From the IMG/VR virus record IMGVR_UViG_3300031565_004844, positions 1 to 38,858 of that record: a stretch of DNA of 38,858 bases. One strand, given 5' to 3'. This DNA is from a virus. Under the pieces are notes generated by a model. It saw only the letters and a list, made by a program, of their open reading frames with translations. It was not told the DNA's origin and did no database searches. Positions 30,953-38,858 of this stretch are shown here, one piece after another; position 1 is the stretch's first letter, and each line of letters opens with the position of its first letter. Made by a program: the position numbers and the translations under genes.

Positions 30953-33666
30953 TATAAATCTCCCCAAGATTGTCCGATTTTTGTATCCGCCTTATGTTCA
31001 ACAGACGGAAAGTATTGTTTAGCAGTGGCTACCATGATTTGTGACAGCTCCGCCGCGACGACATCCACAAGAAAATCTTTGACGCAAAACAGCACGCTGT
31101 CATGAACGGTTACCAGAAGACGAACGTCATTAGTGTACATATATTTCTTGTGTAATGTAAGAGCAGCAATGATAGTTACGTCCGACGCTGGGCCTTGAAT
31201 CGGTGTGTTTTGTGCAGCGTGGATCGCTTCTATCTTATTGTCTTCCGTTATGACAGGGAAGTGACGTTTCCTTCCGAACGTAGTAACGATGATTCCAGAT
31301 TTTAGAACGTCGTTGGCTACGTCTACCCGCCACTGAACAGCTCCCTTGAAATTTTCATTCCAGTTATCAGCAAACTGTCGTGCTTCTTCTTCAGGGAATC
31401 GTAACGCATCCCTTGCAATCTGGAACACATCTCCGCCGTATAGCCATCCGAATACGGCCCGTTTGCAGTACCAGTTTCGCTGTTCTTTTGTGAAATTATC
31501 TCCGTAAATTTTACGGGCAACCTCACTATGGAAGTCAGCATCTGGTTTGTTTAACACATTTCTCATAAACTCATCACCAGTAACATCTGCTGCGATACGT
31601 AACTCACATTGGCTAAAGTCAGCGTATACGATTTTATAGCCTTCCGGGACAATGAATCCTGAAGCAATCATACTTCCCCAGGCATCATCGTCCCGTGGAA
31701 TTGTCTGGATGGGAGGATCGCTTGCGGATATACGTCCGGTTACTGTACCATATAGTTTATAGCGTGGATGTACACAGCCATCTGTTCCCATTGCAGCAAT
31801 GAATTTCTTTGCATACGAAGATTGTAGCTTAGTGAGTGATCGGTATTCCCTCAACATTGTTAGGAATTCGTAGGCCTCCCGGGTGATGAATTTAGGCTTC
31901 CGTTCATTCAATCCGTACTTATCAAAATCAAGGGCCATAATCTTTGGGAGACTATCCCATTGTCTAGCCCATTTCTGTAAGTCTTCGTCAGGACGAACAC
32001 CTAACTCCTCCAGAACCCTCTCCCTATGTGGGGATGAGAAAATCAAGCTGACCATTGCTGTACGAAACAAGTCGAGAAGTTTGTCCTGGGCTTCTTTCGC
32101 CGTGGACCTGGGCTTTAACTTCGTACCTTTGGAAATTGTCCTGACGGATAGGGTAGAGGGAAGAACGAATAGGTCGTAGATTATAGTACTCATCTGCATT
32201 GACGATGCGGGATTGAACTCGTCTAGAATTCCTTCCAGCGCTTTGACATATTTCCGACGTAGCTGGATTTCAGGTGGTAAGTCAGCTACCTTTCGACCTT
32301 TCCAGAAAGATGCTTCCCCTTTAACCAGTTCGTAATGATCGAATGCCATCGTAGTAATGAGGTCGGCCATTTTCTTTAGCATGGCATCAACTTCATACTG
32401 TAATCCCTGGTCCACCTTTTCAAGATGAGCTTTGTCAATCATGAAGCCCTGGATTTCAGCATCCACGAACATGGGAACTACAGCCATCAGCGGAAAGAGG
32501 AATGGTTTTTCCCACATATCCTCTTTACGTAATAGCCGCTCGAATTCAATTGCCAACCTTCGCGTACATTCCGTGTCGATGGCGTTGTATTTGTACAGTA
32601 CTTTTGTAGGTATTTCACTGTACCTGGAGTTACGTCCATGTGAAAGATACTTTACGACATCAGCTTCATAGTCAGGCATATCCAGATATTCTGTGGCTAG
32701 TTGCTTTAGTCCGTGTGTTCCGCCATATTCCCACAAACAATAATGGGCAAGTAGCGTATCCATGTCACATCTAGCATTGTCTACGCACAACTGACCAATC
32801 AAAAATCGAAGATCAAACTGTGCGTTGTGCATCACGAAGCGTATATGTCGCCGCGTGAATACATCCACAAGAAATTGCCTAGCATCTTCTCGAACCATGT
32901 CCCTTGTAATTCCAGTCTCATCGTTAGCCAGAAATAGCAGCGGTTCATATATTTCTTTTGTGGTAATGATTGCAGCGCGATTCTCCGCATACGAAAACGA
33001 AATTGACAGAACGTAGTTTCGCTGGTGATCTATCTGATCCGTTTCCGCATCGATTGCCACGAAAGTATCGTTGGGTAGACCGTCGAGAACCGCAAGGAAC
33101 TGGTCGTAGTTACTCACATTAAGCATTCCGATTGACGGATTTACTGGGTGCTGTATCGGACCTCGAACGTAGCGTCGTATGTCCATCAGGAATGAATAGG
33201 ATTGTTTGACATCATACAAGACATATGCCGGATGTGCTCCAACGTATGTATTATAATGCCATCCCCGAGCTTCTGTATATCGTTGTCCGCTAAGCTTTGG
33301 AACTAGAATGTCCCGCGCTGTCGTCCCAGCTGCATAGATACAGGTATCTTGTGGAAGAAAACACAATTCCGCCTGTAAATCCACTCCACAAGAAAAAATC
33401 ATTTCTGGTGTAATCTTGTTCCCTGGAGGTCGACACTTTACGATGTTTGTGAAATACACATCATGTTGATTGACACCTTCCATCCACAAAGCACGACGGA
33501 TTACTCGTCCACTTTTACCAACGAATGGTTCTCCCTTTAGTTGTTCGTCAGCACCTGGAGCCTCACCAACAACACAATACTTTACTGCGGATATATCTCC
33601 TGATGGTAGTATGGGATTGAACTGTTCTCGTAAGGGACATGTCTCACATTTTGAATAGGGATTCAT
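30952..33666 (-). CDS. Uracil-DNA glycosylase fused to family A DNA polymerase, 904 aa
   Basis: Residues 1-165 are a family 4/5-type uracil-DNA glycosylase with the 4Fe-4S ligands C7, C10, C78 and C93, the GEAPGADE loop (34-41) and HPA (145-147). Next is a proofreading 3'-5' exonuclease: Exo I D206-A-E208, Exo II N281...D285 (HNAQFD), Exo III Y360...D364. The polymerase has motif A DFSQCELR (D683), motif B with K735, F739 and Y743, and motif C HDS (H855-D856-S857), where the usual Glu is Ser. All other catalytic residues are intact. No 5'-nuclease domain. It is the replicative polymerase candidate. AAGGA lies seven bases before the ATG. Similar fusions are known in a few phages such as SPO1-like ones. 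Confidence 0.92.
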   Translation of the reverse strand: MNPYSKCETCPLREQFNPILPSGDISAVKYCVVGEAPGADEQLKGEPFVGKSGRVIRRALWMEGVNQHDVYFTNIVKCRPPGNKITPEMIFSCGVDLQAELCFLPQDTCIYAAGTTARDILVPKLSGQRYTEARGWHYNTYVGAHPAYVLYDVKQSYSFLMDIRRYVRGPIQHPVNPSIGMLNVSNYDQFLAVLDGLPNDTFVAIDAETDQIDHQRNYVLSISFSYAENRAAIITTKEIYEPLLFLANDETGITRDMVREDARQFLVDVFTRRHIRFVMHNAQFDLRFLIGQLCVDNARCDMDTLLAHYCLWEYGGTHGLKQLATEYLDMPDYEADVVKYLSHGRNSRYSEIPTKVLYKYNAIDTECTRRLAIEFERLLRKEDMWEKPFLFPLMAVVPMFVDAEIQGFMIDKAHLEKVDQGLQYEVDAMLKKMADLITTMAFDHYELVKGEASFWKGRKVADLPPEIQLRRKYVKALEGILDEFNPASSMQMSTIIYDLFVLPSTLSVRTISKGTKLKPRSTAKEAQDKLLDLFRTAMVSLIFSSPHRERVLEELGVRPDEDLQKWARQWDSLPKIMALDFDKYGLNERKPKFITREAYEFLTMLREYRSLTKLQSSYAKKFIAAMGTDGCVHPRYKLYGTVTGRISASDPPIQTIPRDDDAWGSMIASGFIVPEGYKIVYADFSQCELRIAADVTGDEFMRNVLNKPDADFHSEVARKIYGDNFTKEQRNWYCKRAVFGWLYGGDVFQIARDALRFPEEEARQFADNWNENFKGAVQWRVDVANDVLKSGIIVTTFGRKRHFPVITEDNKIEAIHAAQNTPIQGPASDVTIIAALTLHKKYMYTNDVRLLVTVHDSVLFCVKDFLVDVVAAELSQIMVATAKQYFPSVEHKADTKIGQSWGDL

Positions 33667-33827
33667 TATCGTTTCCTTGTGGGAATGGGTTTCGGATACT
33701 TTGCTGGTTCGTACCCTATAGGTGTACGTGATACTACAATGTGATCTACATAGAGAGTTTCGTAGATGATGTAGCCGCCTTGTCCGTCAGGAACCTTTTC
33801 CCTTATCGTCACTCGATCTGGTGGCAT
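33666..33827 (-). CDS. Small hypothetical protein, 53 aa
   Basis: A short beta-rich, basic-ended protein (VTIREKVPDGQGGYIIYE..., ending PIPTRKR). GGAGG lies eight bases before the ATG and its TAA shares its last base with the polymerase ATG, so translation is coupled to the polymerase. Family unknown. Confidence 0.55.
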   Translation of the reverse strand: MPPDRVTIREKVPDGQGGYIIYETLYVDHIVVSRTPIGYEPAKYPKPIPTRKR

Positions 33828-33927
33828 CTTTATTTCCTCCTTTTAAGATTGTAACATGTGCTACCCATCCAAGACTGGATGGTGTGATGTGAGCTATAGT
33901 TGGTTTGAGTTTAGGTTTTGTATCCAT
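33787..33927 (-). CDS. Possible 46-aa protein overlapping two genes
   Basis: A Lys/Pro-rich start (MDTKPKLKPTIAHITP) then LGWVAHVTILKGG. The frame overlaps the end of the TGT-like gene by 17 bases and the start of the 53-aa gene by 41 bases. AAGGAG lies 12 bases upstream. It fills an otherwise empty 83-base gap. Moderate support only. Confidence 0.35.
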   Translation of the reverse strand: MDTKPKLKPTIAHITPSSLGWVAHVTILKGGNKDATRSSDDKGKGS

Positions 33928-34870
33928 ATTTTATTAAGACTCCTTGTGCCTGGTCGGGTTTGGTTAGGCTATATTTGAATGTATCATCCACGAAGTCGTA
34001 CCATCCAAGGGGTGATAGTGCTGGATGAATCTCGTCTAAATTCTTGGGGATGGTATCAAGTTTAAGAATCGACATTGGGTTGTATTCCGTTACAAGTCTT
34101 GTCGTTCCCCAGTTAGCTAAGATTCTCCTGTTCATATTACATAGAATCAGCAATGCATCTCCGAAGCTTCGCTTATGTTTTAATGGTAGCTTAACGGAAT
34201 TAGGTGTGATGTTTTTCCCGTCGGCTCCCAACGCAAATGCTAACGAAGTGTCCGCGAATTCAATGTCCTCGCGGGGTAATTCATTACACAAGAAATCTTG
34301 TACATCAGGAACACCTAGCAAATGTATCGGGTAATCAAAAGATAACATTTCGTCAAGAATCTCAGATCTTTTGTGAACTGTATCCCAATCCGCTGGAGAT
34401 ACGAATTCTATCCGCGGACATGGAACTGCCAACATTAGATCGTATAGGTTGAAAGGTCCGTCTGTAGTCCACCAATTCAACCACGCTTCGGTTGCCCGTA
34501 ACACCGTAGCCGGACAGCTTCCATGTGTTACAAATGCGACTGTAGGTATACCAATACCTTCTTCTGCTATCTGCAATATTGCCTTTCTGGATCGAATCAA
34601 TGTTTGCTTTGGATCCAAAATTACATCCGGCAATACTACAATGTTCGGCTTGATTCGTTTTACTACACGAATCCACGGTTCGTAAGCCATCATATGTCCT
34701 TCAAACGCACCGTTATCCATGATAACGATAGTTCCTTCTGGTCTGAGGGCATTCTCGTAAAATGCCACGTACTTAGGCTCAGAATACAACCAGGGAGAGA
34801 TCACCATATGGTAATCTCCCCTGGCGTATCTGTCCGCATACGCTGCCACAGCTATATGCGCTATTCTCAT
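33911..34870 (-). CDS. TGT/DpdA-like nucleobase transglycosylase, 319 aa
   Basis: Family members exchange guanine for a 7-deazaguanine: in tRNA (TGT) or, for DpdA in phages and bacteria, in DNA. MDNGAFEG (51-58) matches the (D)SGAF loop, LPDVILDP (80-87, D82) and HLLGVPD (183-189) match barrel strands, and FADTSLAF (205-212, D207) fits the position of the second catalytic Asp. The C-terminal zinc site of tRNA TGTs (Cys x3, His) is not visible, which agrees with DpdA-type rather than tRNA enzymes. AGGAGG lies five bases before the ATG. A YhhQ-type precursor transporter two genes upstream in the same operon strongly supports a 7-deazaguanine role. Substrate (DNA or tRNA) is inferred. Confidence 0.65.
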   Translation of the reverse strand: MRIAHIAVAAYADRYARGDYHMVISPWLYSEPKYVAFYENALRPEGTIVIMDNGAFEGHMMAYEPWIRVVKRIKPNIVVLPDVILDPKQTLIRSRKAILQIAEEGIGIPTVAFVTHGSCPATVLRATEAWLNWWTTDGPFNLYDLMLAVPCPRIEFVSPADWDTVHKRSEILDEMLSFDYPIHLLGVPDVQDFLCNELPREDIEFADTSLAFALGADGKNITPNSVKLPLKHKRSFGDALLILCNMNRRILANWGTTRLVTEYNPMSILKLDTIPKNLDEIHPALSPLGWYDFVDDTFKYSLTKPDQAQGVLIKYGYKT

Positions 34871-34879
34871 TCGATCCTC

Positions 34880-35098
34880 CTATGCTTGAGCTTGAATGTG
34901 GACGTATGTAGGAATGCCGTTTAGATGGCATGTCATACATAAAACACTTGTGCTCTGACCTGGTGCGAGAAACGCTTGGACTATGCTATGACAGGTTGGA
35001 CACACTGCCATTAGGGTGCGAGCAACGGGAAGGGGCCTTGCTCTCCTTCCTCTATCCTCACGGGGGTTTGGATATAGATCATTCTTGTTCTTAGCCAT
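34880..35098 (-). CDS. Zinc-ribbon protein, 72 aa
   Basis: A basic, disordered N-terminus (PNPREDRGRRARPLP) is followed by CPTC and, 20 residues later, CMTC: one zinc ribbon. The start overlaps the upstream stop by eight bases. Such small ribbons bind nucleic acid or other proteins; there is no more specific clue. Confidence 0.55.
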   Translation of the reverse strand: MAKNKNDLYPNPREDRGRRARPLPVARTLMAVCPTCHSIVQAFLAPGQSTSVLCMTCHLNGIPTYVHIQAQA

Positions 35099-35276
35099 AG
35101 AATGTCACCCTATCTCCACATCTGGGACATACAACCGTATCCATTTCTCCAACGCGAACCAGACATGTTAAGGCATATCCACATGAACACGTTGCTCCTA
35201 CGATTTTATACTGGGGTTTGTCTTGTTCCCTCAGTCTCGGATCGGGATGATCTCGCCTTCGCGTTGGTGTTACCAT
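35091..35276 (-). CDS. Zinc-ribbon protein, 61 aa
   Basis: CSC (residues 30-32) and CPRC (50-53) with 17 residues between make a zinc ribbon resembling its neighbour at 34880-35098 in size, overlapping both flanking genes by a few bases. The N-terminus is basic. The two ribbons may be paralogues. Function unknown. Confidence 0.55.
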   Translation of the reverse strand: MVTPTRRRDHPDPRLREQDKPQYKIVGATCSCGYALTCLVRVGEMDTVVCPRCGDRVTFYG

Positions 35277-35791
35277 TGGATTTCTTCTTCACTGATTCGA
35301 AGTTTATCCACGAGATCCGAGATACCCTCATGGCAATTCGGTTCAACATCATCCTCGTCAGGGAATAAGTGTGGGGGATGGTAGTCCATGCGGACTATCT
35401 TAGGAGATACGAATTCAGGATCGTAGATTTGGTCGTAGTTAGCGGGATCCTCCGAAAGCAACCTTGCATGGATTTGGTGGCACAACGCGGCAATGAATCC
35501 CGTGTAGTTGATCAGGTCGGGTGCTTCCCGCATAATTGTTTCCAATCGCTTTGGGTCGCGTTCCCACCCTTCGATAGCAATGGTGGACTGGATACGAATG
35601 AGTTTCTTTTCCATTTCCAGAAGAAATCCTTCCGGAGTCCACCTGTGATGCAGAGGGGAGACTTGATAACTCTTGCCTCTATTCTTGGCAACCGCGATAG
35701 CTGCTTCCAGAATCATCACGTAGTTTTCATGGAATTCCTTAATCAGGCGTTCATTCAGTTCGGCTTCTTCCGGAAAGATTATCTTTGTCAT
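35270..35791 (-). CDS. Nucleotide-modification-associated (DUF1599/Nmad1-like) protein, 173 aa
   Basis: The stretch about 46-110 (SPLHHRWTPEGFLLEMEKKLIRI... PDLINYTGFIAALCHQIH) resembles the DUF1599/Nmad1 pattern: an early Trp, a charged helix E-K-x-x-R-I, then D-L-I-N-Y before an Ala-rich helix. Members are found near phage base-modification genes and have a MazG-like helical fold. Neighbourhood (TGT-like enzyme, YhhQ) fits that. It starts at 35791 about 12 bases after GAGGAGGG. Assignment is tentative; a plain helical protein of unknown function is the alternative. Confidence 0.45.
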   Translation of the reverse strand: MTKIIFPEEAELNERLIKEFHENYVMILEAAIAVAKNRGKSYQVSPLHHRWTPEGFLLEMEKKLIRIQSTIAIEGWERDPKRLETIMREAPDLINYTGFIAALCHQIHARLLSEDPANYDQIYDPEFVSPKIVRMDYHPPHLFPDEDDVEPNCHEGISDLVDKLRISEEEIQW

Positions 35792-35795
35792 GATA

Positions 35796-36422
35796 TTATT
35801 TTGCCCTCCTCAAGGAAATTAACGGAATTGAGATTACTGTGACACCAAGTTTAAAGATGGTCGTGGCCTTAATCACACCCCACAAGGCGACCATCGGCAT
35901 TGTACCCGCAAAGGCTAACCCAGCGAATACGGCACTATCGATCACTACACCAACTAAGTTGCTTAGGAATACTCGGCTACCTACTTTCCATTGTAGGTTA
36001 AGCCCAACTTCGTAAATTGCAGTGTCAATTAATTCAGACATCAACTCAGCAACAATGGATGCAATAGTGATCCTCGGAACTGCTGTCATCAATGCCCGAA
36101 AGCCATCGTCCAGAGGCCAGAACACGGCTGGCTTTAACGTTGCCGCAAAGTACAAATATGCGGCTAGAATTACGTTTGCCAATGCTCCTGCCCAGATTAC
36201 GTTTACAGTGTTTCGTTTTCCGAGACGTTCGTGAAGAATGTCTCGCCATGTAAACGTGACCGCGAAGATGAACATACCAGCAGGGATAATGAATCCCCAC
36301 ACCTCCGCGATCTTTACTGCTGCCACATCAGCAGCCAATTGAAGTGCGATATACACAGCGATAAAATAGATATCACTGGTTCGCAACTGTGGAAAACTTA
36401 AATGTGACTTCGACCTTTCCAT
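35796..36422 (-). CDS. yhhQ: YhhQ-type queuosine-precursor transporter, 208 aa
   Basis: This membrane protein has about six hydrophobic segments and the YhhQ family signature: the first segment IALQLAADVAAVKIAEVWG, then PAGMFIFAVTFTWRDILHERLGKR (the conserved loop and helix with R-D-x-x-H-E-R-x-G), and a final SLPLISL-like segment. YhhQ imports preQ0/preQ1, precursors of queuosine and of DNA 7-deazaguanines. Start at 36422 is preferred to the GTG at 36455 because it matches the family start and an upstream GGAAGGGG. It overlaps the T-fold gene by 50 bases. Phages use this transporter to feed base-modification enzymes, so it supports the TGT-like gene. Confidence 0.85.
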   Translation of the reverse strand: MERSKSHLSFPQLRTSDIYFIAVYIALQLAADVAAVKIAEVWGFIIPAGMFIFAVTFTWRDILHERLGKRNTVNVIWAGALANVILAAYLYFAATLKPAVFWPLDDGFRALMTAVPRITIASIVAELMSELIDTAIYEVGLNLQWKVGSRVFLSNLVGVVIDSAVFAGLAFAGTMPMVALWGVIKATTIFKLGVTVISIPLISLRRAK

Positions 36423-36732
36423 GTCCTTCACCCCTTCCTTTAACTCTAACAGCACCCGTGACGGTATATAGAGGATTCATCTCCTCGACAATCCGCGTTG
36501 CAACTAACTGACACAATTCTTCCGAGGTTGTGGAATACACGGAATCCTGAAGTTCTCGGAAAATATCTTCAATGTTTCGAAGATCCAGCACACATTGAGA
36601 TTCGTCCTCTTCAACGGGAAGAATCTGATCAACCGTATACCATATAGATATGTTTGCGTTCAACGGGCCGAGCCCGAATCTACAGCGGGTATTGATCCTT
36701 CCCTTATATCTGATTGTCAACATGCTTTCCAT
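36373..36732 (-). CDS. T-fold-like small protein, 119 aa
   Basis: The pattern VLDLRNIEDIFRELQDSV then TSEELCQLVATRIVEEM and a final V-x-V-x-G strand resembles T-fold proteins such as QueD, QueF or FolB (the order strand, long helix, helix with E-x-L, strand). The zinc-binding histidines of QueD are missing, so any enzyme activity is uncertain. AAGGAG lies four bases before the ATG. It sits directly upstream of the precursor transporter, which makes a pteridine/7-deazaguanine link attractive but unproven. Confidence 0.4.
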   Translation of the reverse strand: MESMLTIRYKGRINTRCRFGLGPLNANISIWYTVDQILPVEEDESQCVLDLRNIEDIFRELQDSVYSTTSEELCQLVATRIVEEMNPLYTVTGAVRVKGRGEGHGKVEVTFKFSTVANQ

Positions 36733-36741
36733 TGCTCTCCT

Positions 36742-38858
36742 TTACGCTAAGTTGATTGAAATTGTAGACACATTTAATTTAATTGGAATATCTAAACCTC
36801 CTGTCTCAGCCTCAATTAATTTTACTCCGTAACACCACCGCGATTCGATAACCTTTGGAGGCGTTATGTATTTAGCCTCAGTTAATTGAGATGCCAAAGC
36901 ATCCCTACCGAGGGTCGATAGACCACGCTGTCGAATCTGTTTCTCATACCACACAAAAACAGATCCGAAGTGAAACCACAAGATATTTTCGTGGGCATCA
37001 TATACGTAGTAGAAATCGTTCGTTCCCTGAGCTACCTGTAATACCAAGTTTTCCACTAGATCATCCACGTGCATCTTATTACGCCCACGGCTCAAGTTGA
37101 AAGAATGTTTGATTGACGTTTCAATGTACGTAAGCTTATCTTCCAACTCTATACCGCACCATGCCTGGGCAAGTCTCAGCCCATACAACACCACGGCAAA
37201 GTTATTGGTTACCCTATGTGGTAGCGTTGGATGACGTTCTTGCAATTCCGTGAAACAGGCGTTAAGAATTGCTTTGCTTTTTTCTTGTGGAATGCCAAGG
37301 GTCCACTGTATGTAACTTCGGATTATTCCTTCCATCGGAGTCCCACGAAATTTGAGGTACGCTTTATGTGCATCACTTCCAGGCTGAATATTTGATTTTA
37401 CCAGACGAAGTCCGATTACCCTCTCTAACAACGCAGGTTCTGACAGGGAATCTTCTCCGTCAATCATAATCGGAGCGGACAATCTGTATGTTGTAACTGT
37501 CTGATCAGGACGACCTCTAGGATCTTCACCGAGATCATAACTTAATCTCAGATATCGAGATAAATAATCCGATGCTTTCGCCGTCCTGAATTCTGCCAAC
37601 GCCACAGGTAATGCATTAGTTGAACCTAATAAAGCTAGCAAAACGAATCTAGTTGTTGTACTATCGTATACCGTAGGTGTTGCATACCCTAGAAAGTCCA
37701 TCATCAAATGGATCAGAGTAGTTTTTCCACAGCCCTGGGTTCCGAAGATGTTAAGAACGGGGAATTTGAATCCAGCCGCTTCGACCACGGGTTTCGTGAT
37801 TGAAGCCATAAGCCAACCTAATGCTGGATACATTATTTCTTCCGTATTGCAGTGTAGAAGGATTTGGAATGCACGCAACGGATCAGCATCTCCGGGTATG
37901 ATTATCCGAGGAGCTGACATCGCACCAGATATATATTCCATTGGTCCTCCAGAAGTCCACGTTTCCGTAGCACTAAGTGTACTAGAGGGAGTCACGAATA
38001 TATCTCCGTGTCTACCGGCTGTCGTTGTTGCCGTAACCGTTTCGCCCGTGAAAGATTCCACAAGAAAGGGTAACAACCTTCTGGCATCTTGATCATTGCC
38101 AAGCCATTGCCAGAAGACCTTTGGTAACTGAGACGCAAATTGACGAGCACTATTGAAAGCATCGCGGGTGAATGTATGTGAAGACGTCGGTCCTTCTGGT
38201 GACGAAATCACTGCTTGTATAGCATCTGATTCTCCGTTGACACTGTAAATTTTCTTTACCTCCATTGCAAAAGTAGATACTTTGACCAGCGATTGCCCAT
38301 TACGACTCCACATTTCGGAATCTCGCATTTGAAATCCTTGTGGACCAGTCAAAACTACAACATCCTTAGATGCTTTTGCCCACGTTATCTCCAGGTAATG
38401 TTCAGGATCGACGTGCTCACGATACTTTATTCCTACACGATGGAAGTCGTAGATACATTTCACAGCCGCCACTGACATTCCAGCACGAGCTAATCCTGAC
38501 ATGACAGCCATGTCCAATTCGGAGCGTGACGGATAACCTCGACTATCACCCGTACAGATTTTGTGTTGTAGTTTCTTATCGACTTCCACGAGGGATTGTA
38601 TATCCGGAGGTGCATAAGAAACAGGTAAGGATGACACTAGTTTTATTTCCGTACCATCGTGCATACTACCTGGAATTCTACCACGACTATTACGATACCA
38701 ACAACTATCGGCATTTCCCCCAAGATGTTTTATTAAAACTTTATTTAATTCCTCAAATTTCTCCGGTGTAACGTACTGAGTCAATAGCCAATATATATGG
38801 TATCCATGAACGGTCTTTACCACATACGTAGGTGGTAATACCCACATTGGTAGTTCGG
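36742..38858 (-). CDS. Primase-helicase (partial; start beyond the window)
   Basis: The frame is open to the right edge, so at least part of the N-terminus is missing. The visible start (PPTYVVKTVHGYHIYWLL, then RNSRGRIPGSMHD) is the end of an archaeo-eukaryotic/RepB-type primase domain. A superfamily 3-type or DUF927-like ATPase follows: Walker A GTQGCGKTTL (about residues 366-376 of the visible part), Walker B-like PVALAEF, and a sensor region. The C-terminus is a helical/winged tail. It would unwind the fork and make primers with the polymerase downstream in the operon. Ten bases separate it from the T-fold gene. Confidence 0.78.
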   Translation of the reverse strand, partial: ELPMWVLPPTYVVKTVHGYHIYWLLTQYVTPEKFEELNKVLIKHLGGNADSCWYRNSRGRIPGSMHDGTEIKLVSSLPVSYAPPDIQSLVEVDKKLQHKICTGDSRGYPSRSELDMAVMSGLARAGMSVAAVKCIYDFHRVGIKYREHVDPEHYLEITWAKASKDVVVLTGPQGFQMRDSEMWSRNGQSLVKVSTFAMEVKKIYSVNGESDAIQAVISSPEGPTSSHTFTRDAFNSARQFASQLPKVFWQWLGNDQDARRLLPFLVESFTGETVTATTTAGRHGDIFVTPSSTLSATETWTSGGPMEYISGAMSAPRIIIPGDADPLRAFQILLHCNTEEIMYPALGWLMASITKPVVEAAGFKFPVLNIFGTQGCGKTTLIHLMMDFLGYATPTVYDSTTTRFVLLALLGSTNALPVALAEFRTAKASDYLSRYLRLSYDLGEDPRGRPDQTVTTYRLSAPIMIDGEDSLSEPALLERVIGLRLVKSNIQPGSDAHKAYLKFRGTPMEGIIRSYIQWTLGIPQEKSKAILNACFTELQERHPTLPHRVTNNFAVVLYGLRLAQAWCGIELEDKLTYIETSIKHSFNLSRGRNKMHVDDLVENLVLQVAQGTNDFYYVYDAHENILWFHFGSVFVWYEKQIRQRGLSTLGRDALASQLTEAKYITPPKVIESRWCYGVKLIEAETGGLDIPIKLNVSTISINLA

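Noticed and set aside
30665-30967. 100-aa minus-strand frame as a separate gene
   Set aside because: Its first part is the real start of the Excalibur protein; the rest is the out-of-frame reading after the G6 run.
1-38858. tRNA, rRNA, integrase, attachment site and insertion sequence
   Set aside because: No cloverleaf, no tyrosine/serine recombinase motif and no transposase were recognised, though short divergent copies cannot be excluded without a search.

Overview
This window is part of a tailed double-stranded DNA phage genome (or a prophage-like viral contig). It carries a terminase pair, a portal protein, a scaffold-like protein, an SU10-type major capsid protein, a neck protein, a propeller-like tail protein and a tail fibre. 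I see no tape measure, tail tube or baffle set of a long-tailed phage. The capsid type and the neck-plus-large-tail-protein order point to a podovirus-like particle. No ribosomal RNA, tRNA, CRISPR array, insertion sequence or integrase was recognised. The virus also encodes small secreted or membrane proteins with Pro/Thr-rich stalks (19346-19666 and 30535-30952). Such stalks are very common in Chloroflexota, so a Chloroflexota (Anaerolineae-like) host is my best guess, by inference only.

Layout. (1) 1-2361, minus strand: a small acidic protein, an excisionase-like DNA-binding protein, a small Cys/His protein and a three-helix-turn-helix regulator. Most of 421-1740 is a compositional island almost free of AG and CT dinucleotides; it holds a run of back-to-back inverted repeats, and a 49-base alternating purine-pyrimidine tract lies near its right end. 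(2) 2362-2828: an AT-rich divergent control region with perfect inverted repeats and two consensus sigma-70-type promoters facing outwards. (3) 2829-29519, plus strand: the virion operon. Inside it sit three glycosyltransferases, a methyltransferase and a radical-SAM protein (16031-21723), two small membrane proteins, and a PD-(D/E)XK nuclease between the tail protein and the fibre. A bidirectional hairpin terminator at 29527-29553 closes it. (4) 29562-38858, minus strand: the replication and DNA-metabolism operon, read from the right edge. It contains a primase-helicase (cut by the window edge), a small T-fold-like protein, a YhhQ-type queuosine-precursor transporter, a nucleotide-modification-associated protein, zinc-ribbon proteins, a TGT/DpdA-like transglycosylase, a uracil-DNA glycosylase fused to a family A DNA polymerase, an Excalibur-domain protein broken by one frameshift, a degenerate LAGLIDADG protein and small secreted or zinc-binding proteins.

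How the parts fit. The right-hand operon would copy the genome. The transporter plus the TGT-like enzyme suggest a salvage route: import of a 7-deazaguanine base followed by its exchange into DNA, which in other phages protects against restriction. The polymerase-linked glycosylase could remove uracil at the fork. The virion operon packages the genome, carries an unusually large (2387-residue) internal or portal-associated protein, and includes a sugar/methyl/radical-SAM cassette that may decorate the particle or the host surface. Three promoters share the -10 word TGTGGTAYAATAT, suggesting common control of the regulator-side, packaging and capsid transcripts.
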